Under the pieces are notes generated by a model. The model did not search any database and was not told the origin of the DNA. It was given only the letters and a program-made list of their open reading frames with translations. The position numbers and the translations under genes are program-made. Of a stretch of DNA of 64,000 nt, positions 55,946-64,000 are shown piece after piece (position 1 is the first letter of the stretch; each line of letters starts with the position of its first letter). Location: NCBI GenBank assembly GCA_005788175.1, contig SXYX01000012.1, positions 124,001 through 188,000 on the forward strand. The letters run 5' to 3'. Source of the DNA: Acidobacteriota bacterium (GTDB lineage: Bacteria > Acidobacteriota > Holophagae > Holophagales > Holophagaceae).

Positions 55946-57073
55946 ATGGGCAACGTAGAAAAGAATTTTTTTGAACTTATCCGCATCATTGCGGCTGAGA
56001 AAGGTATTAGCGAAGAGCAGGTTTTAACTGCCGTCGAAGACTCGATCTCGCGCGCGGCAGAGAAATACTATAATGGACAAGATTTCTATGGAAATTTCAA
56101 AACGGAAATGGATAGAAATTCTGGCGAATTTATTGTCTATGCCCTCAAAATAGTTGTCCAAGACGTCGAAGAAGAAGATCTAGAAATTAGCCTTGAAGAA
56201 GCCAAAGTCAGTAATTCTGATGTAGAAGAAGGTGATACAGTTTGGCTCCCACAAGACACAACGGCGCTAGGTCGTATCGCTTCGACAGCTGCAAAGCAAG
56301 TTCTGATTCATGGCTTGCGCGAATCGGAGAGAGAACATATCTATAATGAATTTATTCAACGCATTGGACAGGTTGTAGTTGGCGAAGTAAAGCGCTTTGA
56401 GAAAAATAATGTTTTTCTAGAGGTAGATCGAGTTGAGGCTATCTTGCGACGAACAGATACGCTTAGAGGTGATCGTTTTGATAAAGGTCAGCGTATCAAA
56501 GTAGTTATCATTGCTGTAGACCGAAATGCTAAAGATGCACAAGTGCAGGTCAGCCGAACAGATCCGAGATTATTGGTTCAACTTTTCGAAAACGAAGTTC
56601 CTGAGATACACGACGGAACTGTTTTGATTACCAATTGTGTCCGTGAAGCAGGTGACCGTGCCAAAGTGGCTGTCCGTTCACTAGATCCAGATGTAGATCC
56701 CGTAGGAGCCTGTGTTGGCCTTAAGGGTTCACGAGTGCAGGCCATCATCCGGGAACTCCAGAAAGAGAAAATTGATATCGTTCGTTATGATGAAGATCCA
56801 ACTGTATTTATTGCCCACGCACTGAATCCAGCCAAAGTAATTCGTGTGAATATTATGAGCGAAGAAGAAAGACGGGTTGAAGTAATTGTCAATGATGATC
56901 AATTGAGTGTTGCTATTGGTAAACGCGGACAAAATGTTCGCTTAGCCGCAAAACTAACCGGGTGGAATATTGATGTACGGTCTCACGCTGATCAACAACG
57001 TGCCATCGCTCAAAATGCGGCTGAAACCAACGGCGATAATATAGTTCCGGTGACCCAAGAAGATCTTTCTTAA
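55946..57073 (+). CDS. nusA: Transcription termination/antitermination factor NusA
   Basis: RNA polymerase-associated factor of 375 residues. N-terminal polymerase-binding domain (about 1-125), S1 domain (about 135-200, V-V-G-E-V-K-R-F), KH1 and KH2 (about 205-345, with V-G-A-C-V-G-L-K-G-S-R and A-I-G-K-R-G-Q-N-V-R-L-A). It ends after KH2, so the acidic C-terminal repeats of E. coli NusA are missing; the short form is like that of B. subtilis. AGGAGG lies before the ATG. Because a terminator sits at the front of its own operon, autoregulation is possible. Confidence 0.95.
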   Translation: MGNVEKNFFELIRIIAAEKGISEEQVLTAVEDSISRAAEKYYNGQDFYGNFKTEMDRNSGEFIVYALKIVVQDVEEEDLEISLEEAKVSNSDVEEGDTVWLPQDTTALGRIASTAAKQVLIHGLRESEREHIYNEFIQRIGQVVVGEVKRFEKNNVFLEVDRVEAILRRTDTLRGDRFDKGQRIKVVIIAVDRNAKDAQVQVSRTDPRLLVQLFENEVPEIHDGTVLITNCVREAGDRAKVAVRSLDPDVDPVGACVGLKGSRVQAIIRELQKEKIDIVRYDEDPTVFIAHALNPAKVIRVNIMSEEERRVEVIVNDDQLSVAIGKRGQNVRLAAKLTGWNIDVRSHADQQRAIAQNAAETNGDNIVPVTQEDLS

Positions 57074-57108
57074 AACTCCCAATAACAACCTTTACCGTGA
57101 GGTAGCCC

Positions 57109-59868
57109 ATTTCCACAACTCGTATTAGCCAATTATCCAAAGAACTAGGAATACCCAGCGCAGAACTTATTGATTTGCTAAAAAAGCGAATGGGCCTACC
57201 TGATAAAAAAACTGCTAGTTCGGGTCTTTCGGATGAACAAGTCGCTGAAGTAAAAAAAATACTTAAGTCGGGTAGCCCTAGTCAGGACGGGAAGCCTTCG
57301 GTTAAACCCGCAATCAAAGTGACTAAAAAGACCGTAGTTCCTTCCGCAGATACTCCTGTGGAGACAACACCATCGAATGTTATTGAACCAAAACTTACAA
57401 CAAACGACCCTGAAAACTTGTCCCAACCTAATATTCCGATCTCTGGACCAGTCGCAAAAACTCCGACTCCTTCAGTCAAACCACTCCCCCCTCGTCTCAT
57501 TGCTCATCAGCCACCCAAGACCCAACCTCATTCGACTGCAACCGTTAAACTGCAAACAGCAACTAATACTTCTAAGGGCGAAGTCAAGCATGGCTCAACT
57601 CCGGGTCGCACCCGATATGTTCCTCCTCCACGTGGAGAAATTAGAGTTTACAAACCCGATAATCAAAGCATTATTAAAATCAGCCGAGAAAACTACGGCG
57701 CCACTCCCAGGCAAGATTTGGGTTCAATAACACTACCACCCACAGGTTCCGGTCGTCCCGGCATGGGCTCCGGTGGTCGTTCCGGTGGTCGCCCAAGCAC
57801 AGGCTCCAGTGGTCGTCCAAGTGGTCGTCCAGGCATGGGCTCCAGTCGTCCCGGTGGTCGCCCAGGCATGGGCTCCGGTCGTCCCGGTGGTCGCCCAGGC
57901 ATGGGCTCCGGTCGTCCCGGCATCAATCTACCGACAGGGCCTGTAGATCCCGCAACACTTAAGGGCCCCGGACGCGCTCTAACAATTGGTGGACGGAAGA
58001 AAAAGAAGGAAATTCAAGAAGCTGAGGAAATGGAGCTGAAGCTTCGTCAGCCTCATTCACGCGTAAAAGAGATTGCTGAAGAATATATCCAAGAGGAAAT
58101 CGGAATTGTCATGTTATCTGAAGGAGTGACAGTTAAAGAATTGGCTGATAAATGTAAACGTCCCGCAAAAGATGTAATGGCAAAACTTTTTCACCGCGGT
58201 ATTTTGGCCACTATCAATCAACCGCTAGATACCGAGTTAGCTAAGGATATTGCACGAGAATTTGGATATCTTTCCGATATTGTTTCATTCGAAGAAGATG
58301 TACAAATCATTGCTGAAGAATCTGACATACAGGGAGAAAAGAGTCCACGCGCTCCAGTAGTCACCATCATGGGCCATGTTGATCATGGTAAGACATCGTT
58401 ACTCGATGCTATTCGTGAATCAAAAATCGCTTCAGGAGAAAAAGGTGGGATTACCCAAAATATAGGCGCTTATCATGTGGAAGTTCGCGACAAAAATACG
58501 AATAAATTGCGTCGCATCGTGTTCATTGACACACCTGGTCATGAGGCTTTTACTAAAATGAGGGCGCGAGGAGCCAAAGTAACTGATATTGCCGTTCTTG
58601 TCGTGGCAGCAGACGACGGGGTTATGCCGCAAACCATTGAATCCATCAATCATGTTAAAGCCGCTAATGTACCAATCATTATAGCGATCAATAAAATGGA
58701 TAAGCCAGGTGCCAATCCCGATAAAGTACAACAGGGTCTTTTACAGCATTCTATTCAAACTGAAAGCTATGGTGGTGATGTTCCATCTGTGTCAGTCAGT
58801 GCGAAAACCAAACTAGGTCTAGATGAGCTTTTGGAAACAATCCTACTCGTAGCCGACTTGAAAGAATTGAAAGCCGTAGTCGATGCCGCAGCTAGCGGAA
58901 GTATCCTCGAAGGTCGTCTAGATAAAGGACGGGGAGCTGTGGCAACTGTCCTCATTCAACAAGGAACACTTCGGGAGGGGAGTATTTTCATCGCAGGTTC
59001 AACTATGGGTCGCGTCCGAGCCATGTTTGATGATCGGGGGAAGAGGCTTAAAGAAGCAGGGCCCTCTAGTGCGGTTCAAATTTTAGGCTTTGAAGAAGTT
59101 CCATCAGCAGGTGACAAATTTCAGATAGTTGAAAGTGAAGATAAAGCACGCAGTATGGTGGGCTTCCGCCAAGAAAAAGCCAAACAAGACAGTCTTCGCA
59201 AACAGCGCGTGACCCTAGAAAATATATTCAGCACGCTCAAAGAGGGTCAGATCAAAGAACTACCTTTAATAATCAAAGCAGATACTCAAGGTTCAGTTGA
59301 ATCTTTGTCGGGTCAACTCAAAGCGCTTTCGACTGAGAAGATACGCGTGCGCCTTCTGCATACTGCGGTTGGAACAGTTAACGAAAATGATATTCTATTA
59401 GCCGAGGCTTCGAAAGCTATCGTTATTGGATTTAATACCGAAGCTGAACGTAAAGCGGCAGAGTTAGCCAAAAAAGAAGGTATTGATTTGCGATTTCATG
59501 AAATTATTTATCGAGTTACTGAAGAAATACAAGCTGCCATGATCGGTATGCTTGATACTACGGAAAAAGAAAGTTCCCTAGGCCGAGCTGAGGTTCGTCA
59601 ATTATTTAAATCTGGTAAGTTAGTAATTGCTGGATCTTTTGTAACAGAAGGAAAGGTCAATCGTACGGCGCAAGTCAGAGTAATTCGCGGGACAGAAATA
59701 ATTTTTACTGGAAAACTGACTAGTCTAAAACGATTCAAGGAGGATGTGAGCGAAGTTAAGAATGGCTTAGACTGCGGTATTAGTATCGATGGCTACAGCC
59801 AACTGAGCGAGGGTGATGTCTTGGAATTCTTTACGACAGAAAAAGTAGTCGCTACTAGTCTTAACTAA
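57109..59868 (+). CDS. infB: Translation initiation factor IF-2, with an ATT start codon
   Basis: GTPase of 919 residues that brings initiator tRNA to the 30S subunit. N-terminal IF2-N motif I-S-Q-L-S-K-E-L-G-I-P (about 6-16), a Pro/Thr-rich linker, a Gly-Arg-Pro repeat region (about 215-272), a second IF2-N unit (about 310-360), then the G domain with G-H-V-D-H-G-K-T, D-T-P-G-H-E and N-K-M-D, then domains II-IV. The usual ATG/GTG start is absent. An in-frame TAG ends at 57105, and the only codons before the conserved IF2-N are C-C-C and ATT at 57109. GAGG (57099-57102) lies 6 nt before ATT. The first standard start, TTG 57175, would cut the conserved N-terminus and has no binding site. Confidence 0.93.
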   Translation: MSTTRISQLSKELGIPSAELIDLLKKRMGLPDKKTASSGLSDEQVAEVKKILKSGSPSQDGKPSVKPAIKVTKKTVVPSADTPVETTPSNVIEPKLTTNDPENLSQPNIPISGPVAKTPTPSVKPLPPRLIAHQPPKTQPHSTATVKLQTATNTSKGEVKHGSTPGRTRYVPPPRGEIRVYKPDNQSIIKISRENYGATPRQDLGSITLPPTGSGRPGMGSGGRSGGRPSTGSSGRPSGRPGMGSSRPGGRPGMGSGRPGGRPGMGSGRPGINLPTGPVDPATLKGPGRALTIGGRKKKKEIQEAEEMELKLRQPHSRVKEIAEEYIQEEIGIVMLSEGVTVKELADKCKRPAKDVMAKLFHRGILATINQPLDTELAKDIAREFGYLSDIVSFEEDVQIIAEESDIQGEKSPRAPVVTIMGHVDHGKTSLLDAIRESKIASGEKGGITQNIGAYHVEVRDKNTNKLRRIVFIDTPGHEAFTKMRARGAKVTDIAVLVVAADDGVMPQTIESINHVKAANVPIIIAINKMDKPGANPDKVQQGLLQHSIQTESYGGDVPSVSVSAKTKLGLDELLETILLVADLKELKAVVDAAASGSILEGRLDKGRGAVATVLIQQGTLREGSIFIAGSTMGRVRAMFDDRGKRLKEAGPSSAVQILGFEEVPSAGDKFQIVESEDKARSMVGFRQEKAKQDSLRKQRVTLENIFSTLKEGQIKELPLIIKADTQGSVESLSGQLKALSTEKIRVRLLHTAVGTVNENDILLAEASKAIVIGFNTEAERKAAELAKKEGIDLRFHEIIYRVTEEIQAAMIGMLDTTEKESSLGRAEVRQLFKSGKLVIAGSFVTEGKVNRTAQVRVIRGTEIIFTGKLTSLKRFKEDVSEVKNGLDCGISIDGYSQLSEGDVLEFFTTEKVVATSLN
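57745..57922 (+). repeat. In-gene tandem repeat in infB (33-nt unit)
   Basis: About five imperfect copies of an 11-codon unit, G-M-G-S-G-R-P-G-G-R-P, make a Gly/Arg/Pro-rich linker in IF-2. The most regular copies are near 57830-57910. Such low-complexity linkers vary in length between strains. Minus-strand Pro/Gly reading frames here are shadows. Confidence 0.85.
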
Positions 59869-59969
59869 ATTGAAGCTCGGCAAGGAGTACATTCAGATTT
59901 AAGGACGGACCATAAGGCTTAGAGTTATCCTAAACTTACTGAACCCCAATTAATTGAGGTTATCTAAAA

Positions 59970-61076
59970 ATGACAAATCCATCTTATGACTTACAGAGAG
60001 GATCAGCATCCGGAGCTGCTAATCCCCTCCAACTAACTAGAATTGATCACATCCAATTAACTGGTTCAATTGAAAAACTAGAACCTCTCTATCGGAGGTT
60101 GGGTTTTGCCCGCGTGGCTAGTCAACGAACATCATGGGGTCAACAAGTACACCTACGCCAAGAACGAATGGATATTTTAATTTTTGATGCTAGCGAGGAA
60201 CACCGAGCAGGACAATACTTCAAAAAACACGGAGAAGGAGTCTGGGCTCTGAATTTTCAAGTAGCTTCTCTCAATCATGCCCTCAGTGAAGCCCTGAGGC
60301 GAGGTGCTCAATTAGTAGTCCCTCCCGAAACTCACAATTTAAATGGAAACCGTATCCACTTTGCAGCGATTCAGGGCGTAGGCGATGTTCTGAATTACTT
60401 TATCGAACGTGAAGATCTTTGTGACCCTTTCTGGCCAGGCCTTTCTCCTGATCATCTCCCGGCTCTTTGTAATCCCGGCCTTGTTCGTATCGATCATCTT
60501 ACTAATAATGTGGGGCCGAATGAGATGGACCTATTAGTTAAATTTTACGAAGATATTTTTGGCTTTGTAGTCACTCGTACTTTTAATATTAGAGGACAAC
60601 TGGGTACGGGGCTTAATAGCAAGGTAGTTCAGAGTTCAGATAATCGAATCATGATTCCAATCAACGAGCCTATGGATCATAAAAGTCAGGTGCAGGAATA
60701 CGTTAACCGCCATAAAGGACAAGGTGTTCAACATATTGCCATGTCCACAAATGATATTTTTAAAACCTTAAGAGTTCTACGTGGTCAAGGCTTTCGTTTT
60801 CTTGAAATCCCTGATACTTACTATGATCTACTGCCTAATCGTATTGCTAAAGGTGGCTTCCAAGTCAAGGAAAGTCTTCAAACAGCGGCGGAATTAAGAG
60901 TACAAATTGATGGCGATGCCTCAGGGTATCTCTTGCAGATTTTCACCGAAGATCAAATTGGACCCCTCTTTTTTGAAATCATACAACGTAGAGGCAATAT
61001 GGGCTTTGGAGAGGGTAATTTTCAAGCCCTCTACGATTCCATTGAGATGGACCAGAAAAAAAGAGGCGTTTTGTGA
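59970..61076 (+). CDS. hpd: 4-hydroxyphenylpyruvate dioxygenase
   Basis: Two-domain vicinal-oxygen-chelate dioxygenase of 368 residues making homogentisate in tyrosine breakdown. The iron ligands are visible: H in V-R-I-D-H-L-T, H in Q-H-I-A-M, and Glu in F-F-E-I-I-Q-R-R (residue about 336). G-L-N-S-K-V and P-I-N-E-P are also typical of HPD. Homogentisate dioxygenase is not in this window. GAGG lies about 10 nt before the ATG. Its stop overlaps the pseudopilin start. Requires O2, so the organism is likely aerobic. Confidence 0.9.
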   Translation: MTNPSYDLQRGSASGAANPLQLTRIDHIQLTGSIEKLEPLYRRLGFARVASQRTSWGQQVHLRQERMDILIFDASEEHRAGQYFKKHGEGVWALNFQVASLNHALSEALRRGAQLVVPPETHNLNGNRIHFAAIQGVGDVLNYFIEREDLCDPFWPGLSPDHLPALCNPGLVRIDHLTNNVGPNEMDLLVKFYEDIFGFVVTRTFNIRGQLGTGLNSKVVQSSDNRIMIPINEPMDHKSQVQEYVNRHKGQGVQHIAMSTNDIFKTLRVLRGQGFRFLEIPDTYYDLLPNRIAKGGFQVKESLQTAAELRVQIDGDASGYLLQIFTEDQIGPLFFEIIQRRGNMGFGEGNFQALYDSIEMDQKKRGVL

Positions 61077-61474
61077 TGCGTAATTCTATAAAAGGATTCA
61101 CCCTTTTAGAGTTATTAACGGTCTTAACTATCATCGCCATTCTGAGCAGCATCGCTCTGGTTGGCTATCAGCAGAAAGTTAAAACAGCTCGAGAAGCTGT
61201 TCTCCGTGAAAATTTATTTCAAATCAATCATAGTTTAGAGCAACATCGATCTGATCGAGGTCGTTATCCAGGTTCGCTGAGCGCCTTAGTTGATTTGGGT
61301 TACCTCAGATCAATTCCAATAGATCCCATGACCAATTCGCGAGATACCTGGCAAACAGAAACTGAGCCCTCTGACCCCAATAGCCCTAATCAAGAACTAG
61401 GGATTTGGCGCGTCAGAAGCGGATCTTCTGAAATAGGGGAAAACGGTATTCCTTATAGCGAATGGGGCGGATAG
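61076..61474 (+). CDS. Type II secretion/type IV pilus pseudopilin (GspG-like)
   Basis: Small secreted protein of 132 residues with a class III prepilin leader: after a short basic head comes G-F-T-L-L-E-L, where PilD cuts before Phe, then a hydrophobic helix and a soluble domain with G-R-Y-P-G-S-L and L-G-Y-L-R-S-I-P-I-D-P. D-P-M-T-N-S near the end is like GspG. A likely substrate of the prepilin peptidase at 21664. ATG 61076 overlaps the hpd stop by 1 nt. A GTG at 61073 is also in frame. No other secretion genes are next to it. Confidence 0.82.
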   Translation: MRNSIKGFTLLELLTVLTIIAILSSIALVGYQQKVKTAREAVLRENLFQINHSLEQHRSDRGRYPGSLSALVDLGYLRSIPIDPMTNSRDTWQTETEPSDPNSPNQELGIWRVRSGSSEIGENGIPYSEWGG

Positions 61475-61998
61475 TGCATCCCCGCCAGGTCCTATTCGAT
61501 CGTTTGAGTTTTACGCTTCTAGTCCTCTGGTTGGGTATGAGCTTAGGCTTTGTTCTGACTTCCCCATTGCTATTCGCGAATCTTCCCAAAAATACCGCCG
61601 GAATCGTGGCGGGACATATGGTTGAACGTCTTGATTTATTGGCTTGGATAGCCTTCGGTGGGGCATGGATTTTGACTGGACTTCCGCACTGGATGTATCA
61701 AGAAAATAATTCACTCCCTATCACGCCAGGAAAATTATGGAATTTTACTATCTTAACTGCACTTATTTTCTGCCTAGGAAGTAGTTTTATACTGACCCCC
61801 AAATTAGATTCGATAATGTCTGCACTCTCTGTTATTCCACCACCTGAGATTTCTCAGCAGGAAGAATTGCTTCAAAGTAGAGATCGAGCCCATCGATTCA
61901 GCGTACAATTTTTTGCTATACGAATGGTGCTTGCGGTTACTTTATCCTGGGGACTAACAAGACTTCAAAAAGATTTGACTTCTACCAGGGTTCGCTGA
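61462..61998 (+). CDS. DUF4149-like membrane protein
   Basis: Protein of 178 residues with about four membrane segments (near 14-38, 55-75, 92-112, 150-168). The pattern F-A-N-L-P-K-x-x-A-G-x-V-A-G-x-M-V-E-R fits the DUF4149 / TMEM205-like family, function unknown. It overlaps the pseudopilin gene by 13 nt in another frame. GTG at 61474 is an alternative start. The C-terminus overlaps convergent hflX by 34 nt. Confidence 0.65.
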   Translation: MGRIVHPRQVLFDRLSFTLLVLWLGMSLGFVLTSPLLFANLPKNTAGIVAGHMVERLDLLAWIAFGGAWILTGLPHWMYQENNSLPITPGKLWNFTILTALIFCLGSSFILTPKLDSIMSALSVIPPPEISQQEELLQSRDRAHRFSVQFFAIRMVLAVTLSWGLTRLQKDLTSTRVR

Positions 61999-63194
61999 GG
62001 ATTTTTCATAACGATAGGCCTTGAATCTCCGAGCTCCCACCATTCAAGATCTCTTGGTTTAGGCGGGCCTGGCATTAGTTCTCGAAGCCAGTTTTTTAAC
62101 TCATCAATACCTAGGCCATCATGGGTGGACATTTGGATGGCGCCCGGGTAATGTCTCGCAAGATCTAGTCGTTGAGGTCGAGTTATTTTGTCTACTTGAT
62201 TGAGAATTAAAATACGCGGTTGGCTTTCGAAGTTATCCTCACATCCGATGGTTTTAAGCGTTTGAGTCACTGTTTTCAAGTGATCTCGCAAATCAAGACT
62301 CGATGCATCCAAAATGACCAATAGGGCATCAGAAGTTCTGACCTCGCTTAAGGTACTCCGAAAGGCAGCGACGAGTTGATGGGGTAGCTTTCGTATAAAT
62401 CCGACCGTATCGGAGACCAAGCATGTTTTGGGTTCGCCAGTTCCCCTCCCCGTAGCTTCATCATAATCAGGTCCTAACCAAGCACGTCGAGTCGTGGTGT
62501 CGAGCGTTGCGAAAAGTAAATCTTCCGGTTCACCAGCTCCAGTAAGTTGTTTTAATAGAGAGGTTTTACCTGCATTGGTATAGCCCACAAGAGCAACACG
62601 GGGGATGGCGGGCGACCTTCCGGATCTTTGCGTATCTCGGACACGCTGAACGTGCGACAGTTCTTTTTTAAGAGCAGATATTTTTTGACCATAGATTCGT
62701 CGTTCTACTTCAAGTTGGGTTTCTCCTGCTCCTCCTCTTAAGCCAAGCCCTCCTCCTTGCCGACTCAGATGACGCCAAACACCCTTTAATCGTGGGAGCT
62801 CGTATTGTAAGCGGGCGAGCTCCACTTGAGCCTTGGCTTCTTTGGTTTTAGCTCTCTGCTCGAAGATTTTGAGTATGAGACGAGTTCGGTCCATACATAT
62901 CATTTTGCTGAGCCGCTCTATTGCTACACTTTGACTACCTGAAAGTTCATCGTCACAAATAAGTATGCGTGCACCAACAGCACGCGCATCGAGAGTCAGT
63001 TCTTCAATCTGTCCAGGGCCGTAAAAGGTTTGTGATGAAATCTTAGGTCGCTTAAGTCTTTTTTGTCCTACAACCTGAAGCCCGCAGCTTACAGCCAACT
63101 GATAAAGTTCTGCTAAATGATCTTCGATGGGATCTTGACACTCGCGCGGCCCTTGATGCGCAATCAAAAAACAGCGGATTGGGATATCGTTCAT
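61965..63194 (-). CDS. hflX: Ribosome-associated GTPase HflX
   Basis: GTPase of 409 residues that splits or rescues stalled ribosomes. N-terminal HflX domain, Gly-rich linker with G-G-G-L-G-L-R-G-G-A-G-E-T-Q-L-E, G1 motif G-Y-T-N-A-G-K-T-S, D-T-V-G-F-I at switch II, and N-Q-V-D. Full length. Divergent from the lolC/E-like gene. Its end overlaps the DUF4149-like gene by 34 nt. Confidence 0.94.
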   Translation of the reverse strand: MNDIPIRCFLIAHQGPRECQDPIEDHLAELYQLAVSCGLQVVGQKRLKRPKISSQTFYGPGQIEELTLDARAVGARILICDDELSGSQSVAIERLSKMICMDRTRLILKIFEQRAKTKEAKAQVELARLQYELPRLKGVWRHLSRQGGGLGLRGGAGETQLEVERRIYGQKISALKKELSHVQRVRDTQRSGRSPAIPRVALVGYTNAGKTSLLKQLTGAGEPEDLLFATLDTTTRRAWLGPDYDEATGRGTGEPKTCLVSDTVGFIRKLPHQLVAAFRSTLSEVRTSDALLVILDASSLDLRDHLKTVTQTLKTIGCEDNFESQPRILILNQVDKITRPQRLDLARHYPGAIQMSTHDGLGIDELKNWLRELMPGPPKPRDLEWWELGDSRPIVMKNPQRTLVEVKSF

Positions 63195-63249
63195 GCGAAA
63201 ACTTTAGTTCTCCATCTTTGATCATATCTCTAGGTGATAATAGAATGAT

Positions 63250-64000
63250 ATGACTTCCTTCGAAAGCTTTTTAGCCCGCCGCTATTTAGATGCTACTGGT
63301 CGTGGTTCATTTGTTAAATTAATGCGTCAATTAGCTACTGGAGGGATTGGACTAGGCGTATCCGGAATGCTGCTTTGCATGGCATTAATGAATGGATTTC
63401 ACGATGAAATCCAAAAAAATATCTTCAGTGCCACTGCGCATTTCGCCGTGGCTCCTCTTGCAGGAGACGTTCAGGATCTCCCTACAATCCTGAATGAGAT
63501 TAGAAATACACCTGGCGTTATTGGAGCTAGTCCCATGCGTATGGAAAAGGGACTTATGCGGGTATCAGATCGCGATTTGCCTCCCGAGCCTCTGGTGATT
63601 AAAGGTATTGATCCGACTTCGGCGGGGATGACTTCCACTATTTTCGAAAGCCTGAAATCGGGCTCTGTGGTTGACCTAGAAGAAGGGGAAGTCCTAATTG
63701 GCCAGCAATTAGCAGAACGTTTAGGATTAGATGTTGGCTCTGATGTATCTGTAGCTTTTTTCCGATTGAATTTAGGACCCACCGGTAATCAGCCGAAGGT
63801 GGCTGCCTACCGCGTTGCTGGAATTTTCAAAAGTAATATTGGTGAATTTGATCGAGGTTGGTCTTTCATCCATCTCAATGACGCTATGAGATTAGCCCAG
63901 AGTCAGCAAGTTGAAATGATTGATGTAAGAACTCGATCTACAGATGAAATTAGTGCAATTAAATCTGACGTACTACGAAGAATTGGAGGACAGTATATTG
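63250..64000 (+). CDS. Lipoprotein-releasing ABC permease LolC/LolE (partial, cut by the window end)
   Basis: First 250 residues of an ABC permease. It begins with S-F-E-S-F-L-A-R-R-Y-L, then a membrane segment (G-I-G-L-G-V-S-G-M-L-L-C-M-A-L-M-N-G-F), then a periplasmic MacB/Lol-type domain. This is the LolC/LolE family that moves lipoproteins from the inner membrane to the LolA carrier; E. coli LolC and LolE cannot be told apart here. Consistent with the outer-membrane lipoprotein at 14808. The gene continues beyond 64000. Confidence 0.85.
   Translation, partial: MTSFESFLARRYLDATGRGSFVKLMRQLATGGIGLGVSGMLLCMALMNGFHDEIQKNIFSATAHFAVAPLAGDVQDLPTILNEIRNTPGVIGASPMRMEKGLMRVSDRDLPPEPLVIKGIDPTSAGMTSTIFESLKSGSVVDLEEGEVLIGQQLAERLGLDVGSDVSVAFFRLNLGPTGNQPKVAAYRVAGIFKSNIGEFDRGWSFIHLNDAMRLAQSQQVEMIDVRTRSTDEISAIKSDVLRRIGGQYI

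Noticed and set aside
57693-57926. Minus-strand frame rich in Met-Pro-Gly-Arg repeats
   Set aside because: It is the antisense shadow of the Gly-Arg-Pro repeats in infB and has no ribosome binding site.

Overview
This window reads as a dense stretch of chromosome from a Gram-negative (two-membrane) bacterium. BamA, an OmpH/Skp-like chaperone, a LolC/E-type permease, a lipase-like lipoprotein and type IV pilin-type parts point to an outer membrane. KatG, 4-hydroxyphenylpyruvate dioxygenase and an F-type ATP synthase suggest an organism that meets oxygen. The split ATP synthase operon (b', b, delta, alpha, gamma, beta, epsilon, without a and c), ClpC, the MetF fusion and the moderately AT-rich composition would fit Acidobacteriota or a lineage formerly placed in Deltaproteobacteria. 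That placement is inference; there is no rRNA here. No phage, insertion sequence, CRISPR array or toxin-antitoxin module was seen.

Layout. 0.2-5.3 kb: membrane acyltransferase, GH113-like glycosidase and class V aminotransferase, then a SulP transporter on the other strand. 5.3-8.4 kb: two tRNA-Ser genes and katG. 8.4-14.7 kb: dnaE, a small membrane protein, a pabB-pabC fusion and convergent pabA. 14.8-24.7 kb: lipase-like lipoprotein, metK behind a long structured leader, nagZ, an aminotransferase, methylmalonyl-CoA epimerase, prepilin peptidase, a cyclophilin, rlmN and dut. 24.7-30.3 kb: clpC-bamA-ompH on the minus strand. 30.4-37.2 kb: purA, tRNA-Lys and tRNA-Glu, rmuC, ilvE, engB, a fragment of an adhesin-like gene, purC and a repeat protein. 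37.3-43.3 kb: the atp operon. 43.4-47.1 kb: tRNA-Val, tRNA-Asp, der, a 44-residue ORF and recN. 47.1-53.0 kb: a SAM-I riboswitch followed by metF fusion, ferredoxin and metH. 53.0-55.2 kb: pseudouridine synthase and folD. 55.2-59.9 kb: rimP-nusA-infB behind a terminator-like leader. 60-64 kb: hpd, a pseudopilin, a DUF4149-like membrane protein, hflX and the start of a lolC/E gene.

How the genes work together. Methionine and one-carbon metabolism is the most coherent theme. MetK makes SAM; a SAM-sensing leader sits before a three-gene unit (MetF fusion, ferredoxin, MetH) that regenerates methionine; FolD feeds methylene-THF; PabA/PabBC supply the folate precursor. Translation and ribosome functions (RimP, NusA, IF2, Der, EngB, HflX, RlmN, RluA-type synthase) and envelope assembly (BamA, OmpH, LolC/E) are spread through the window.

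The most noteworthy observations are: (1) infB appears to start with AUU, behind a well-placed Shine-Dalgarno sequence and an in-frame stop; (2) the homocysteine methyltransferase half of the MetF fusion lacks two of the three zinc-binding cysteines that MetH keeps; (3) a 2Fe-2S ferredoxin gene lies translationally coupled between metF and metH; (4) a terminator hairpin with nine T residues sits just upstream of rimP-nusA-infB; (5) metK has a structured leader that I cannot assign to a known riboswitch class.
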